A stretch of DNA of 64,000 nt, from the NCBI GenBank assembly GCA_013396655.1, contig WBMV01008405.1:62911-126910 (forward strand), given 5' to 3'. This DNA comes from Campylorhamphus procurvoides. Its lineage: Eukaryota; Chordata; Aves; Passeriformes; Dendrocolaptidae. The first letter of the stretch is position 1, and every line of letters starts with the position of its first letter. Positions 1 through 10,022 of this stretch are shown here, piece after piece. The notes beneath the pieces are model-generated. The model was not told the DNA's origin. It did no database searches and was given only the letters and a program-made list of their open reading frames with translations. A program made the position numbers and the translations under genes.

Positions 1-3000
1 CCCAGGGAGCTGAGGATCAGGTGACAAGTGACAAATGCTGCTCTTGCTGCCTCCCTTGTGGGTTTGAATGTTGTGGTGTTGAGACAGAGCATATGAGTGG
101 TGTGCGGGGAGGGAGGGCAGAGCAGCTGTGACAGGCAGCGAGGGGGAACAAAGGGGAAGGAGGAAAAGACTTAGGAGGTAGGTGTGACTCCAGGGAGTAT
201 TTTTTGGATGTAACTCAGCTTCTGAACAGGGAGTTTGACTGTTGCATAAAGGCCACGCTCTGCCTTTGAGCTCTGTATGTCCTATTCATGCCCCTGGAGT
301 GGAGTGCTGGATCAAAGGAGCTGGAGTCCTCCATTCCTGTGCCAGCCATGGGCTGTGGCTGCCCAAAGCTGAGCCCCCTCCATGCAGCAGGCTGGTTATC
401 CCTGTCAGAGAAGCATGGGGGATTTTCTTCCCTGAGTAAGGTTGGTTGCAAACGCAGCAGAAGATTGTTGCGGGGCACATAACCAAGAGGAATTTTAAGG
501 AAATAATAAAAGCTGTCACCACCTTCATGCCCCCTTGCCCCCCTTTTATTCCAAAGACTGGATTGAACAATAAACAAAGACGTCTAAAAAATGAACAGAA
601 GGGTGACACACAGCATTGACAGGCTTTTGATTGGAGCTGAGTTATGAGTCAGGTCCACTGAACAGCTTCAGGAGGGCTGGAAAGCCCCGGCATTATTCAT
701 AAGACTCATTAGCTGCCTGCGAGGACAAAGGCAATTAAATCTCCTGCTTTCACTAATACATTAACTGCAGGGAAGCCCAGGGAGAAATTTAACATCCCCC
801 TTGCACTGGTACCAGCAGGCAGTGTTTCACACCTGGGTCCCTGCAGGTGCTGATATGGCACCAACCCTTTCAGGTGCCTTCAGCCTGGGCTCCTGCATTT
901 GGGGTTTTTAGGCTGTGCTGTTGATCCAGCAAACCTGCCTGAGTACAAAAAACAACTTTACTAATGCTAGTAAAGGTTGAGCTTTGTGTTTAATATTTAA
1001 ACAACCATTTGTTAAATTAGTGCTACAAAATCAGTACTATAAAAGGACAGATGCCCTTGCCAGCAAGAGCAAACATGCCAGGGCTCACTTTTAGAGGTTG
1101 CCAATGTTATTCCCTGGAACTGAATAATTCTTGAAAATTAATGAGGCTTTTTTTGCCTCCTTGGCATAATTCAGGTTCTTGCAGCTTCTGAACAAGCAGA
1201 GGGTTAAACAGCACTGGTAGCCACAGAGATCCCTTGGATGGGTCAGGGTGACATGGGCAAGGAGAGATGAGGTTTTCAGGTGTGTGGTGAAATTTCCATG
1301 TGCTGTGCTAGTTAAATGCATATCAGATCAGCTGAGGGTGCAGCTGCACAGCAGAGGAGGTGGATCCAGTGCAGGGCTGCTGTGTCCCCACAGACCCCTG
1401 TACCTCACCCCAGAGCACTGCCTTCAGCTGGCAAAGAAGCCCACAGTGAGCTGTTTCAAGGAGCTGATCCTGCTGGAAACCACAACCTGCAAAAAGTGGG
1501 ATTGCTGTTCAGCTGGATCAGTTCCCTGACCCATCACACTGCCAAGAGCAGTGCAGACATTAAAGGGCAGGACTAAGGGGTGGAAGGAGGGCAAGGAGGG
1601 ACTGAGCAGCATCCTGGTGCTGGTGGGGACCAACACATCACACCAGATGCCCCAGGCATCACAGCCAGAGTGGTGCTGCTGAGCTGTGCAATCTGCACCT
1701 GACCTCATGCCAGAGCCCTTCCCTGGCTTCCACTCAGCAAAGACCCTTCTCCACCTTCTTGTCCTATTCACCACCATGGCTGAGATCAATCCAAAGATAA
1801 GCAGCACATGAGAGAATGGGCACCTACACTTTGGTGGGTGCCTAGGCTAGTGATGTGCCTAGAAGGTGAAAAGTTTATCAGAAACCACCCTTCCCACCAG
1901 GTGGAGAGAGATGTTTGTTTACTGCAGTCAAAAGGGTCAGCATGACTACAGAGGTTTGTCAACAAAACCACGACAGTTATTTAAGAAATTGCTCAGGATC
2001 TAATCCTCAAAGCATCGCCAGGAGGCTTGTTCCCCTCCTCTGGAGGAAGCTGAGGAGCTGTCACACACTTTCCAGGGAGCTGCCCAGCAGGACACCCAGC
2101 AGAGAGCCTGTCCCTCACCTCCAGCTGCTTGTGGGGCATGAGCCAAAGCCTCCTCACAGTCCTTCCCCAGCCCAGCTTAACAGCAGAGAGTTTACCCCGA
2201 GCTGCCCAGCACAGCCAGCACTTCTGGGGCTGCGCCCAAGCAGCCACACCTGAGCCTCAGGTGGGTAAAGACTATTCTCGACACCTGGCTGAGCCCTTAA
2301 CAATTCATTGGCTCACTGGGAAGCCTTGGTGGTCAACTTTCAGGACAAAGGCTCTTTCTTCTGTAATTCTGGCATTTTATGTAAAGGCAGATAGTGACCC
2401 TCCCTTCATAAAGGCACATAAATGAGATTAAGAAGTGGGTTGTTCCTGCCTTTCCCTTGGGACCTGGTGATTTTGGAATGATTCTGGAGGAGGGAAGTGA
2501 CTTGTGCCCCGGGCCCTGCTGTCGGGGAATATTGTGAGAGAGCTTGGGTGGAGCTGACTTACCCCAGGGACCTTCTTATTGCCTGTTAAATGGCTTCCTG
2601 CAGAGCACAGTAAGGCATGAAATAATAATGATGCAATAGCTGGGAAATAGTGAAGCTGCTGATTTATTAGCTAAGTAGGAGATGTTTGACTTCACCTTTG
2701 CCATGCTGTAGTGCTCTGATGGCAACCAAACCATCCCCTGCAAGGCACCTGGCAGGTGAATGGATTCCCTGTTTAGGTCCCAGTAACTCAGGTTGAGCCT
2801 GGGGAGAGAAAAAAGGATTTGAAAGCTTCCTCATAAAGGAAACCTGGTTTTAAAACATTTTATTTATTTATAGGTGACAAATACTTATGTGACATTTACC
2901 AGCAACGACTAATTCAGTGACTTGCAGTTTTGCTTGGCAAGGAATGGCCCCTGCCCCCCTTGTTCCTTCCCAAACAAAAAGAGACATGTTGTCCTGATCT

Positions 3001-6000
3001 GGTGGTTTTGTGAAGGTAGCATTTCTGTGATCTTACACAGCCAATGTCATCCCTCTGTGTCCTTGCTTTTGTGTCAGTAGACAGGGAATAATATTTCTCT
3101 GTCCTAAAGAAGAGCTACGGGGTAAACTCACTTCTCTGCAACACTTTTGAACCTCGCAGAGATGAGGGATTTTCAAGCAGATGAGCAAACATGTCAGTGG
3201 GATGGATTCTTGGTGCCAGGGTGTGCTTGAGGTATCATCCTTTCCTCTCTTTATTTTGGAGCCTGTGAGCAAGTCTGATGCTCATTTTCTTAAGGAAATC
3301 CTGGCTTTTCCCATTTTTGGTGATTTCATAGTACAGCTGCTCAGACATTATCCTCCTACCTTCAGTCCATGGGAAGAAAAAGGCCTCTCTAACCCCTCAA
3401 CATGCTGTGACACTTAAATCCACTGCCTGTGGTCAGGGTTTACTCCATCCCTTTATGTTACTTTCAGACTCATTTGGAGGGGTAGTCATTGCTGCAGGGG
3501 ACATGGAAGGGTCAGTGACTGCTGCTCAGGCAGGCAGGATGGAGTTGGGGATGTGCTCCCTGTCTGCTGTAGGACAGGAGGTGCCAAGCAGGTCTCTGCT
3601 CTTTGGGTTTGGTGGCAGGTCCACCATAAGCCCTCGAGCTGGGGCTGCCTGTCTCATCCTCCTGGTGGCTCTGTGCAGGCTGCGGGACATTTCAGGGGGC
3701 TGTTCCCCATCTGTTTCCCTCTTCCATCCTCCTGAACCACAGCTGCTCATGTTGATGTGGGGCTTAGGCTGTCATCCTCCGCAGGTCCAGCTGCCCTTGC
3801 CAGCAGGATGCTCCCAGCTCCACTGGGAGCTGAGGCAGCTCTCAGGATACGGTTTGACTTTCTGTTCAGCTCTAAGAGGGACCTCTGCTCAATTCCTGTT
3901 GACTGAGATGCCCGTCAGCAGGGAGCATGAGAGATGAAAGCATGGAAAGGTGAACTCAACCTGCTGTGGAGATGGTGTGGAGTGAGGTTTTAGCTGAACC
4001 ACTGACCAGACAGACACCTCACTGCTGCTGAGCAGCCCAGCCTGAGTGCTGGAGGTGGGACAGGCAGGTGAAGCAGCAGTGGCTCCTGCTGCCCTGCCAA
4101 AAAAACAACGGAATGATCACATGAGCCTCCAACTGCTGGCTGCCTCTCCCTGTGTGTTGTGGAGCTGTTGGCCCAGTTTGGTACCTCCTACTCTGGGTTG
4201 AGTCCCACTGCTGTCATTAATGTCACAACGATGCTCCTGAGGAAGCACCTCAGGTCAAAGAGAGTGATTCCCTCCACCAAGGACCAATTTTCTTTCTGAC
4301 CCTGAAGGCCCTTGTGTTTTGGAAGAAGTAGTTTGACTGTAGACCAAGCTGTGCACCCTTACTGCAACTTATTTATTCTTTAGTTTTCATTAATCTCTGT
4401 GGAATGCACATTTTAAGGGAACATGTGCAAGTGATACATTCTTTACACTTTGGTGCGTGAGGGAGAGTCATTCCTGACTGGGCCCACAGTTTACTCTCCA
4501 GACTTATCATTGAAGAACAAACTAATTGTGTTGATCTGACACTGATAAACTCTTCATGTCCTTTGGAGGTTTCCTGCCAGTCCTAGAGTGCAGAGAGGAG
4601 GAGGGAACGGCTCTAACCAGCTGACTTAGGAAATTGCCCAGGACTATAAAAAATGAATATAAAAATTGTCACTATAATAGAGATGCAGAAAAACAGGACA
4701 AATCAGAGCAAAGGAAAAGACTTCCCTCCTTTTGAGAAAACTCCATTGAGTCGATCCACCAAATATGACCTTGATGTGTAAAGCATGCACTTAGCTGTCT
4801 AAAGCTTCAGCCTACATGGGAAATTCCAGTATCTGCCTGGTGCTCCTGTGGCACTCCAGGAACACACATCTCTCTAGGGTGCTGTGTAGTCAGGAATTTC
4901 AAGTTGGGTTCAGCAAATAATGGACTTAATCCTAAAGTGCTGACTTTGAGGACACAGGGCAGTCCTGTGTGCTGTCCTGAGCACAGGAGCTGCAGCTTAG
5001 CATGGGGGTACCAGGGAGAAAGAGAACAGTTGGCTTTTAGAAAGCCCTTTTATCCTTTTTGCATCCCAAGTGGCATTTTTAATTAGCTGCTACACAGACT
5101 GTGGGGGCTTGAAAGAGGCCGAGGAAAGGCTGAGAGAGAAGACTTGCAAAGTGGTTTTGATTATAAAATTAAGAGACTCATAATCCAAGGCATTAGCTCA
5201 TGACCTCAATGATTATAAATTGATTTTGGACTTAATTCATTATTAAATGACTGGGGTTTTCTTCATCTTTTTCTTGATGGCTCTTACCCCACCTCAGAAC
5301 TGCAAGGTCAGCCTGGGAAAATAATTTATTTATTTAGCCTGGAAAGGGACGGTGGAGCAACCAGAAACCATCCTAAATGGCACAGTCTCTCCAATGCCTG
5401 TGCATGTGGGAGGACCCCCAGTGCTGCCTCTTGGAATTGTTGTGACTGCTGCCAGCAAATTCTGCTCAGGTGCTGCAATGACACTGCCCAGAGGATGCCC
5501 AGAACAGAAACCTTTGCTGTTCTCTCATTGCCCACTCAAACACGTGCAAGTTTTTCAAATGTTATTTCATATCAACCTTGGGACTGGAGCAAGGGCTCTC
5601 TCACCCAGTTGAGCTCTTGTGTGCTCCGAAGTGGTGGGAGTGTTTTGTCCCATGCTTAAGCCAGGAATGGGCTTAAGGATAACCTGGGAAACTGAAGCCC
5701 AGCAGTTTTAAATGCAGGGCAGAATTATTTACAGCAAAGTGAACTTGGGGAGTTGATAAATATAATTGAGTTGCAGTGACCATGGCTGGGCTTCAGCACC
5801 TGGACCTGCTGTGCTGCAGAGCATCATGAACCCCAGACAAGTCTCACTTTAAACTGACCAGTGCAGACCATGGGCAGTATTTTAAGCACAAACATTTTAA
5901 CAGGGTTATCCTATCCACAAACTGTCCTGGCTCAGTTTTTCTGCCTACCTGCTAAAACTCCCTCTAGGTAGATTTTCTGCTGTTTTCTGGCTGCAGATGG

Positions 6001-7360
6001 GTGTCTGTGCAGCTCCATCTTGTTCTGTGCTAGTAAATAGCTGTAGCTGCCTACAGTCAGCATCACTGAAGTGGCATGGTGAGAGAATGTGGTATTTTGG
6101 GGGATTTGGGGTCAAAATCCTCATCTAGACACCCAGCTGGTGCTGGCCATAGACCCTCCAGCACAGGGAAAGGTGCACAGCTGTAGGGTGCTTGATGGCA
6201 GTCCCAGCAATCCAGATTTGCAGGAGTATGTTTCAAGCAAGGATCAGGAAAGGCAATGAGAGCCAGCAGGTGTGTGTGGCCTCCTTGGGGCCACTCCACA
6301 ACATCAGGAATTCCCATTAGGAATTGATCTTTGTGTAATGATTCGGTCAGTGAAGTGTTCCTTGACTGTACCAGGAACTCCTCTTGCCTGGCCAAGATGA
6401 AGGACAAGAATGGGAATAATCAGTCAGCCTTGGATCATTCCCTACCTGAATCGCAGCTTGAGTGGAATGGTACTATTGTAGCTAAAAAAACTAGAAAACT
6501 CCAGTAATTGTGGCCAGGATGGAGATTTACTGATGTCTAAAGTCAATCACCTTGTGATGCTGTGAACAGCAGTCCTGAGTGAGCCCTTTATTGCTCTCCT
6601 GGCCCACAGCAGCTGCACCAGCATCTCCCTCTGAGTGGAACAGCTCTTGGAGTTCTCCAGCCTTCAAGTTTTATACTCAGGGGACCATCACCAAAAGCTG
6701 ATAACGAGACCTGGAATGAAATCTCTCAATCCTCAAAGGTCAACCCTTGCCCATTTGGAAATGCTAAGACATTTGGAATATTTCACCGAACCCCAAAGGA
6801 ATTTTTAACAAGTATATCTTTATATATACATATATTTCTCTTTTTTTTCCCTCTGTGTGTGTGTGTTAATTGATTTAAATTCCTATAGCAAGTAAACTAT
6901 AAATACTGGGATCTCAGCTCTATAATTAAAGCACTATTGTGGTTGTCGTAAATTCTATTGACTCATTCTGTAAATGTTTAGTTGATGATTAAGTGCTGCT
7001 AAATCCTTCCCATATAAACTGTTGACAAAGTCTGAGACTCCAACTGGACCTAGTTCACCTAAGCTCTATAAGGAGCTTAGAAAGCAAGAGTGTCCTCTCT
7101 GATCAGTGGGAGGGTTGCCCTTGCCCTTTTGCATCTTCAGTCTCTGTGTAAATCATTCTAAATCGATTTTAACTCGATTTTCCTTTGTATGCCACAACAG
7201 TGTAGCAAGTAATAGGGTGAAACTTGACATTGAGTTTTGTTAAGTTGCACTTCTACAAATTCATATTTAACCTACTTTTGCTAATACCTTTGATGGTCAA
7301 TCTTTGAGTGACCTGAAAGCATTCATTCACAAAAAATTGGCAGTCAGCAGGGCATGAAGT
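1..7360. other. Non-coding DNA, no recognised gene
   Basis: I see no supported gene in this block. Open frames are short and overlap on both strands, without domain-like composition or paired splice sites. Base composition is moderate and CpG-poor, typical of bird intergenic or intronic DNA. The only structure noted is the AT-rich and TG microsatellite tract near 6.8 kb. Part of a long intron of a gene outside the window cannot be excluded. Confidence 0.6.
6810..6870. repeat. AT-rich / poly-T / (TG)n low-complexity tract
   Basis: An alternating TA stretch (about 6811-6837) passes into a T8 run and then a (TG)n run of about six units ending near 6867. This is a simple low-complexity tract with no coding potential. 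Confidence 0.7.
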
Positions 7361-7701
7361 GATACCACTGCTTTCTTACAAAGGCATGGAACAAGTCTGA
7401 GTCCCAAAGCCTGAGAAAATGGGCTTGTGATAACTGCCATGATTGGAAAGCTGTGGAAGAACAGCCAAAGGTGGCCAGGGACCACATAAAGGAGAAAAAT
7501 GGAATTATTTGTAAAATGTTAGGCAGCTACTTAACAGCTGCTTGTCATTTTATGAGGAATGATAATAAAAGGGAACAGGACCTAAAGGAAGAAATGGAAA
7601 GCAGGAAAGCAGCTTTGTTGCTGTCTTTGAAAATTGAGCAGCTGCAGAAACAGTTACAGGAAGAAAAGATGAAAAAAACAAAAGCTGGAAGAAAAGATTG
7701 A
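7361..7701 (+). pseudogene. ERV gag remnant, N-terminal part with coiled coil
   Basis: A frame open from about 7361 to the TGA at 7699-7701. It has no convincing ATG at its start, and the part usually taken begins at a GTG codon at 7453. The last 40 or so residues are very rich in Glu, Lys, Gln and Leu, with heptad-like spacing, and should form a coiled coil, as in the N-terminal region of many Gag proteins. A Cys-x-x-Cys pair occurs near residue 20 of the open frame, but no CCHC zinc knuckle is present. It lies directly upstream of the other gag-like pieces and of the protease in the same orientation, which is the main support for calling it gag. On its own sequence I would not recognise it. 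Confidence 0.5.
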
Positions 7702-7728
7702 GATGATGCTCAATCTCAATCTCAATCT
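7695..7728. repeat. 8-bp inverted repeat and (CTCAAT)3
   Basis: AGATTGAG (7695-7702) is followed by a 6-nt spacer and its exact complement CTCAATCT (7709-7716). The right arm is the first unit of a CTCAAT x3 microsatellite ending near 7728. It sits exactly at the end of the coiled-coil gag frame. Confidence 0.75.
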
Positions 7729-8640
7729 ATGTCTGGCCTCCCAATCCCCCAGACATTGTACAGATGAGAGAAATAATTGCATTCCCTGAAGAATGGGATG
7801 GAAACATATGGGGTGACCCCTGAAAACAAGCGGGGGGAAGGCTATTCTTTATCTCTTTCAAATTCCCCTGAATATGAAGGCAAACCCCCTATAAAACCAG
7901 GAGAAACTAATGGAACTTGGGATGGAGAAGGGATTTGTGCCCAATAAACAACCCCATTCAACCTGATTCAGGTGGTTCATTTGCAAGAGTTCTATGGCCA
8001 TAAGCCAGGCAAGACTGAGATGGAATATTTATGTCTAACTGAAGGAGACAGAATCTTATTAAATGGTGAAGAAACCAAAGGATTTTGTGGTCCAGGTGTC
8101 TTTTTAAATTCTGGCCCTGGGCCCACAAATGGTCCCCACTTGATAATGAGTGGCATACAGGGTTGGTAGGACAGACGAACTGGAGAGAAGAGAAGCCTCT
8201 GCCAATACACATTAGATCCTTGGGTGAGCTCCCCACAGCTATTACAGAAGCTGCCTGTATCCAGGCCATGCATGAGCACAGCTCTCTCAGTTTTGGTAAA
8301 TGTGGATCATGACATGCTAAAGACATTAATTAACAGAGCCCCTGCTGTATTCAAACCTTGTCTCATTGTAAAGGGAGATGAAATTAGGAGAGACACTTCA
8401 ATTCCCTGTTTGCAGTGAGGGATGTTGGTGATGAAGCCACAGTGTGCAGAGTTATTCTCTACCTGGGCAACATTATTGCATGACATCATAAAACATGGGC
8501 AAGGAACAGGATGGGATTATCTGGCTAGTAAAACCAAAAATACAGGTTGTAATGTCAGGCAAACTAGACAATCACCCCAACGAAATTCCCAGGACAGGCA
8601 TTCAGTGATGCCAGCCTAGGTGGAGAGAGCTATGTAATCA
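7702..8640 (+). pseudogene. ERV gag remnant, central and C-terminal part
   Basis: A stretch of gag-like sequence broken into at least four frames. Pieces open at about 7972-8169, 8085-8312, 8224-8418 and 8422-8619 follow one another on the + strand, with stops and frameshifts between them. They contain Pro/Gly-rich and charged segments, such as GDRILLNGEE at about 8045, and a helical segment near 8310-8415. Position between the coiled-coil piece and the protease supports capsid or matrix remnants. No zinc knuckle is visible before the protease, and the 8640-8940 segment is too decayed to assign. The structural protein cannot be made from this copy. Confidence 0.5.
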
Positions 8641-8943
8641 TGCTTTAGCATTAGGCTTTCCAAAAGCTTTAATTCAGAGACAACCTGCCAGAGTTATCCA
8701 GAGTCTAATTCATGTATTTCAGAGACACAGGGTTTGCTTCAATGACAGCAATCTTAGAGAAAACACTCCAAACACTCAGACACCATCACCAGCTCTGAGA
8801 GGGGATGATAATGCTTTCCTTTCTCAGAATCTGAGATCAAAGGAATGACAATCAGGCCTCGCTGTCTGGCAGGTGGAATTCTGTCAAAGGATAGATAGTA
8901 ATGGCCTATATATTTGGTTCCAGTCACTCCTCAACAATAATTA

Positions 8944-9324
8944 ATGACATTTCTAATGGATATGAGAGCACAGAGTTCAGTACTAACACAACAGGATGCT
9001 GAGAAGCTGAGTGTATACCCTGGACAGCGAGGAGTCATGGGGCAAACAAAGCAAGTGTTATTTGCCAGACTGCAAAAGTTGATGTATGTGCTCCAAAGTG
9101 ATAAGCAAATGCCTTCTACTCACTTTGCAGTCAAAACTCACAAGGAATATATTTTGGATTTTGATGTTCTGAAGGGCTGGACCTGGCACCTGTTGGATGG
9201 CAGAGTGTGGTGTTTTGGTTCAGATGTTGATCCTAACCCTAAAATAAATCAGGAGGCTGCAGTGCCTGTGCTCCACACAGCACCAAAACTCCCTGGTTCA
9301 AAGATAGCTGATGTACCACAGTAA
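8944..9324 (+). pseudogene. ERV aspartyl protease remnant, active site destroyed
   Basis: An open segment of 126 codons. Its start reads FLMDMRAQSSVLTQQDAEKL, which fits the N-terminal active-site region of a retroviral aspartyl protease: a hydrophobic strand, then the catalytic Asp triplet, Ala, and a Ser/Val/Leu strand. Retroviral proteases use Asp-Thr/Ser-Gly here. This copy reads Asp-Met-Arg, so it cannot be catalytic. The rest has the length expected for a protease domain plus the start of a linker to reverse transcriptase. It is followed within about 80 bp by an RT start motif, giving the pro-pol order. The start codon at 8944 is just the first ATG in the frame: a gag-pro product would have used readthrough or frameshifting. 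Confidence 0.7.
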
Positions 9325-9329
9325 CCAGT

Positions 9330-9600
9330 TTCTGTTTCAGTGCAAAATAGAGTTTCTGAAGCCATTGCTGATTTGGAGAAGAGACAAACGACCTCCAGGA
9401 GCCCCTCCCCATACAACTCACCATTTTGGCCAGTCTGAAAACCAGGTGGGAGAGGGTGACTAACAATTTCTTACTGCACTTGAATGCCACTCTGCTTTTT
9501 GTCTGCCTGACCTACCTGTTGCCTATTTGAGTTTCCACAAGGTCACTGGACTTTCTTATCAACACTACCCTGGCTCTGGACTGCTGGGACTTGTGCCACA
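9330..9600 (+). pseudogene. ERV reverse transcriptase stub (first RT block only)
   Basis: Translation around 9394-9435 reads SPYNSPFWPV followed by a stop, then KPGGRG and a further stop. This is the start of the RT finger region, where an SPxNSPxWPVxKP-like block precedes the first conserved Leu-Thr-x-x-Tyr strand. The segment decays into unrelated sequence by about 9600. The palm domain with the catalytic YxDD box, RNase H and integrase are all absent. Upstream, at about 9343-9385, an acidic/Ala helix of the type preceding RT block 1 is still readable. Pol is therefore truncated here by deletion or by the insertion boundary. Confidence 0.65.
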
Positions 9601-9747
9601 CAAAGCAGGGAAGCTGAGGGGACCTGGGGGTGTGGGACCTGTGTTTGCTTCCTTATCATCTTTTATGGAATAGTTGGTAGCAAAAAACTCCAATCCGATG
9701 TTCAGCACAAACTTTTCCTCAGTCACGAAACTCCCCAGGTTCATTAC

Positions 9748-10010
9748 CTTGTCCATGAGTAGCCACCAGTGATATAATAACATCACAGCAGGGTACCAAC
9801 AATACCAGACAATGACATAGGAATGGGTAAAAATTTTGAAAACCATGTTTCCTGGGTTTTTCTTTGATCTGTCAGTAGAGAGCAGTGTTAATGTTGTTCT
9901 TTGCTCTTGGCAACACCACAAACTCCTCTCTATGTCCAGGTACTCATCGCTCCACTTCCATTTCAGCGATATTTGTTTGCCTTCCCTCCTTTCCCTGCTT
10001 TGCATCCACA
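9748..10010 (-). other. Exon-like open segment with strong splice sites, gene unknown
   Basis: On the - strand a pyrimidine-rich tract ending CTTTGTTTTCAG (10011-10022) fits a 3' splice site. Then come 263 nt without a stop in one frame, then a fitting donor, GACAAG followed by GTAATG (around 9742-9753). The frame has two leading nucleotides and 87 codons. It starts around WMQSRERREG, contains KWKWSDEYLDIE, and has a hydrophobic, aromatic C-terminal half (FTHSYVIVWYCWYPAVMLLY) that could be a membrane segment. I do not recognise the protein. The next in-frame codons run on into the intron without a stop, so openness alone is weak evidence. It begins about 150 bp beyond the retroviral fragment and could be unrecognised repeat sequence. 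Confidence 0.3.
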
Positions 10011-10022
10011 CTGAAAACAAAG

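Larger units (their letters stand above)
7361..9600 (+). mobile_element. Truncated ERV-L-like endogenous retrovirus (gag-pro-5' pol)
   Basis: A partial provirus in + orientation. In order it holds a gag-like segment, a protease segment with a recognisable aspartyl-protease neighbourhood, and the very start of reverse transcriptase. The reading frame is broken many times by stops and shifts, and pol stops shortly after the first RT block. I found no flanking LTR, primer-binding site, integrase or envelope, so this is a fragment rather than a whole provirus. The RT start and the following WPV-x-KP-x-GR block resemble class III (ERV-L/spuma-like) elements of birds more than gamma or beta retroviruses. 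That class call is inference from a short motif. The copy is old and inactive. Confidence 0.8.

Noticed and set aside
3407..3937. 176-codon + strand frame
   Set aside because: No domain, overlapping frames of similar quality on the other strand, no splice or promoter signals.
5925..6062. CTGTCCTGGCTCAG start resembling an LTR edge
   Set aside because: The resemblance stops after about 15 bp and no further LTR blocks follow.
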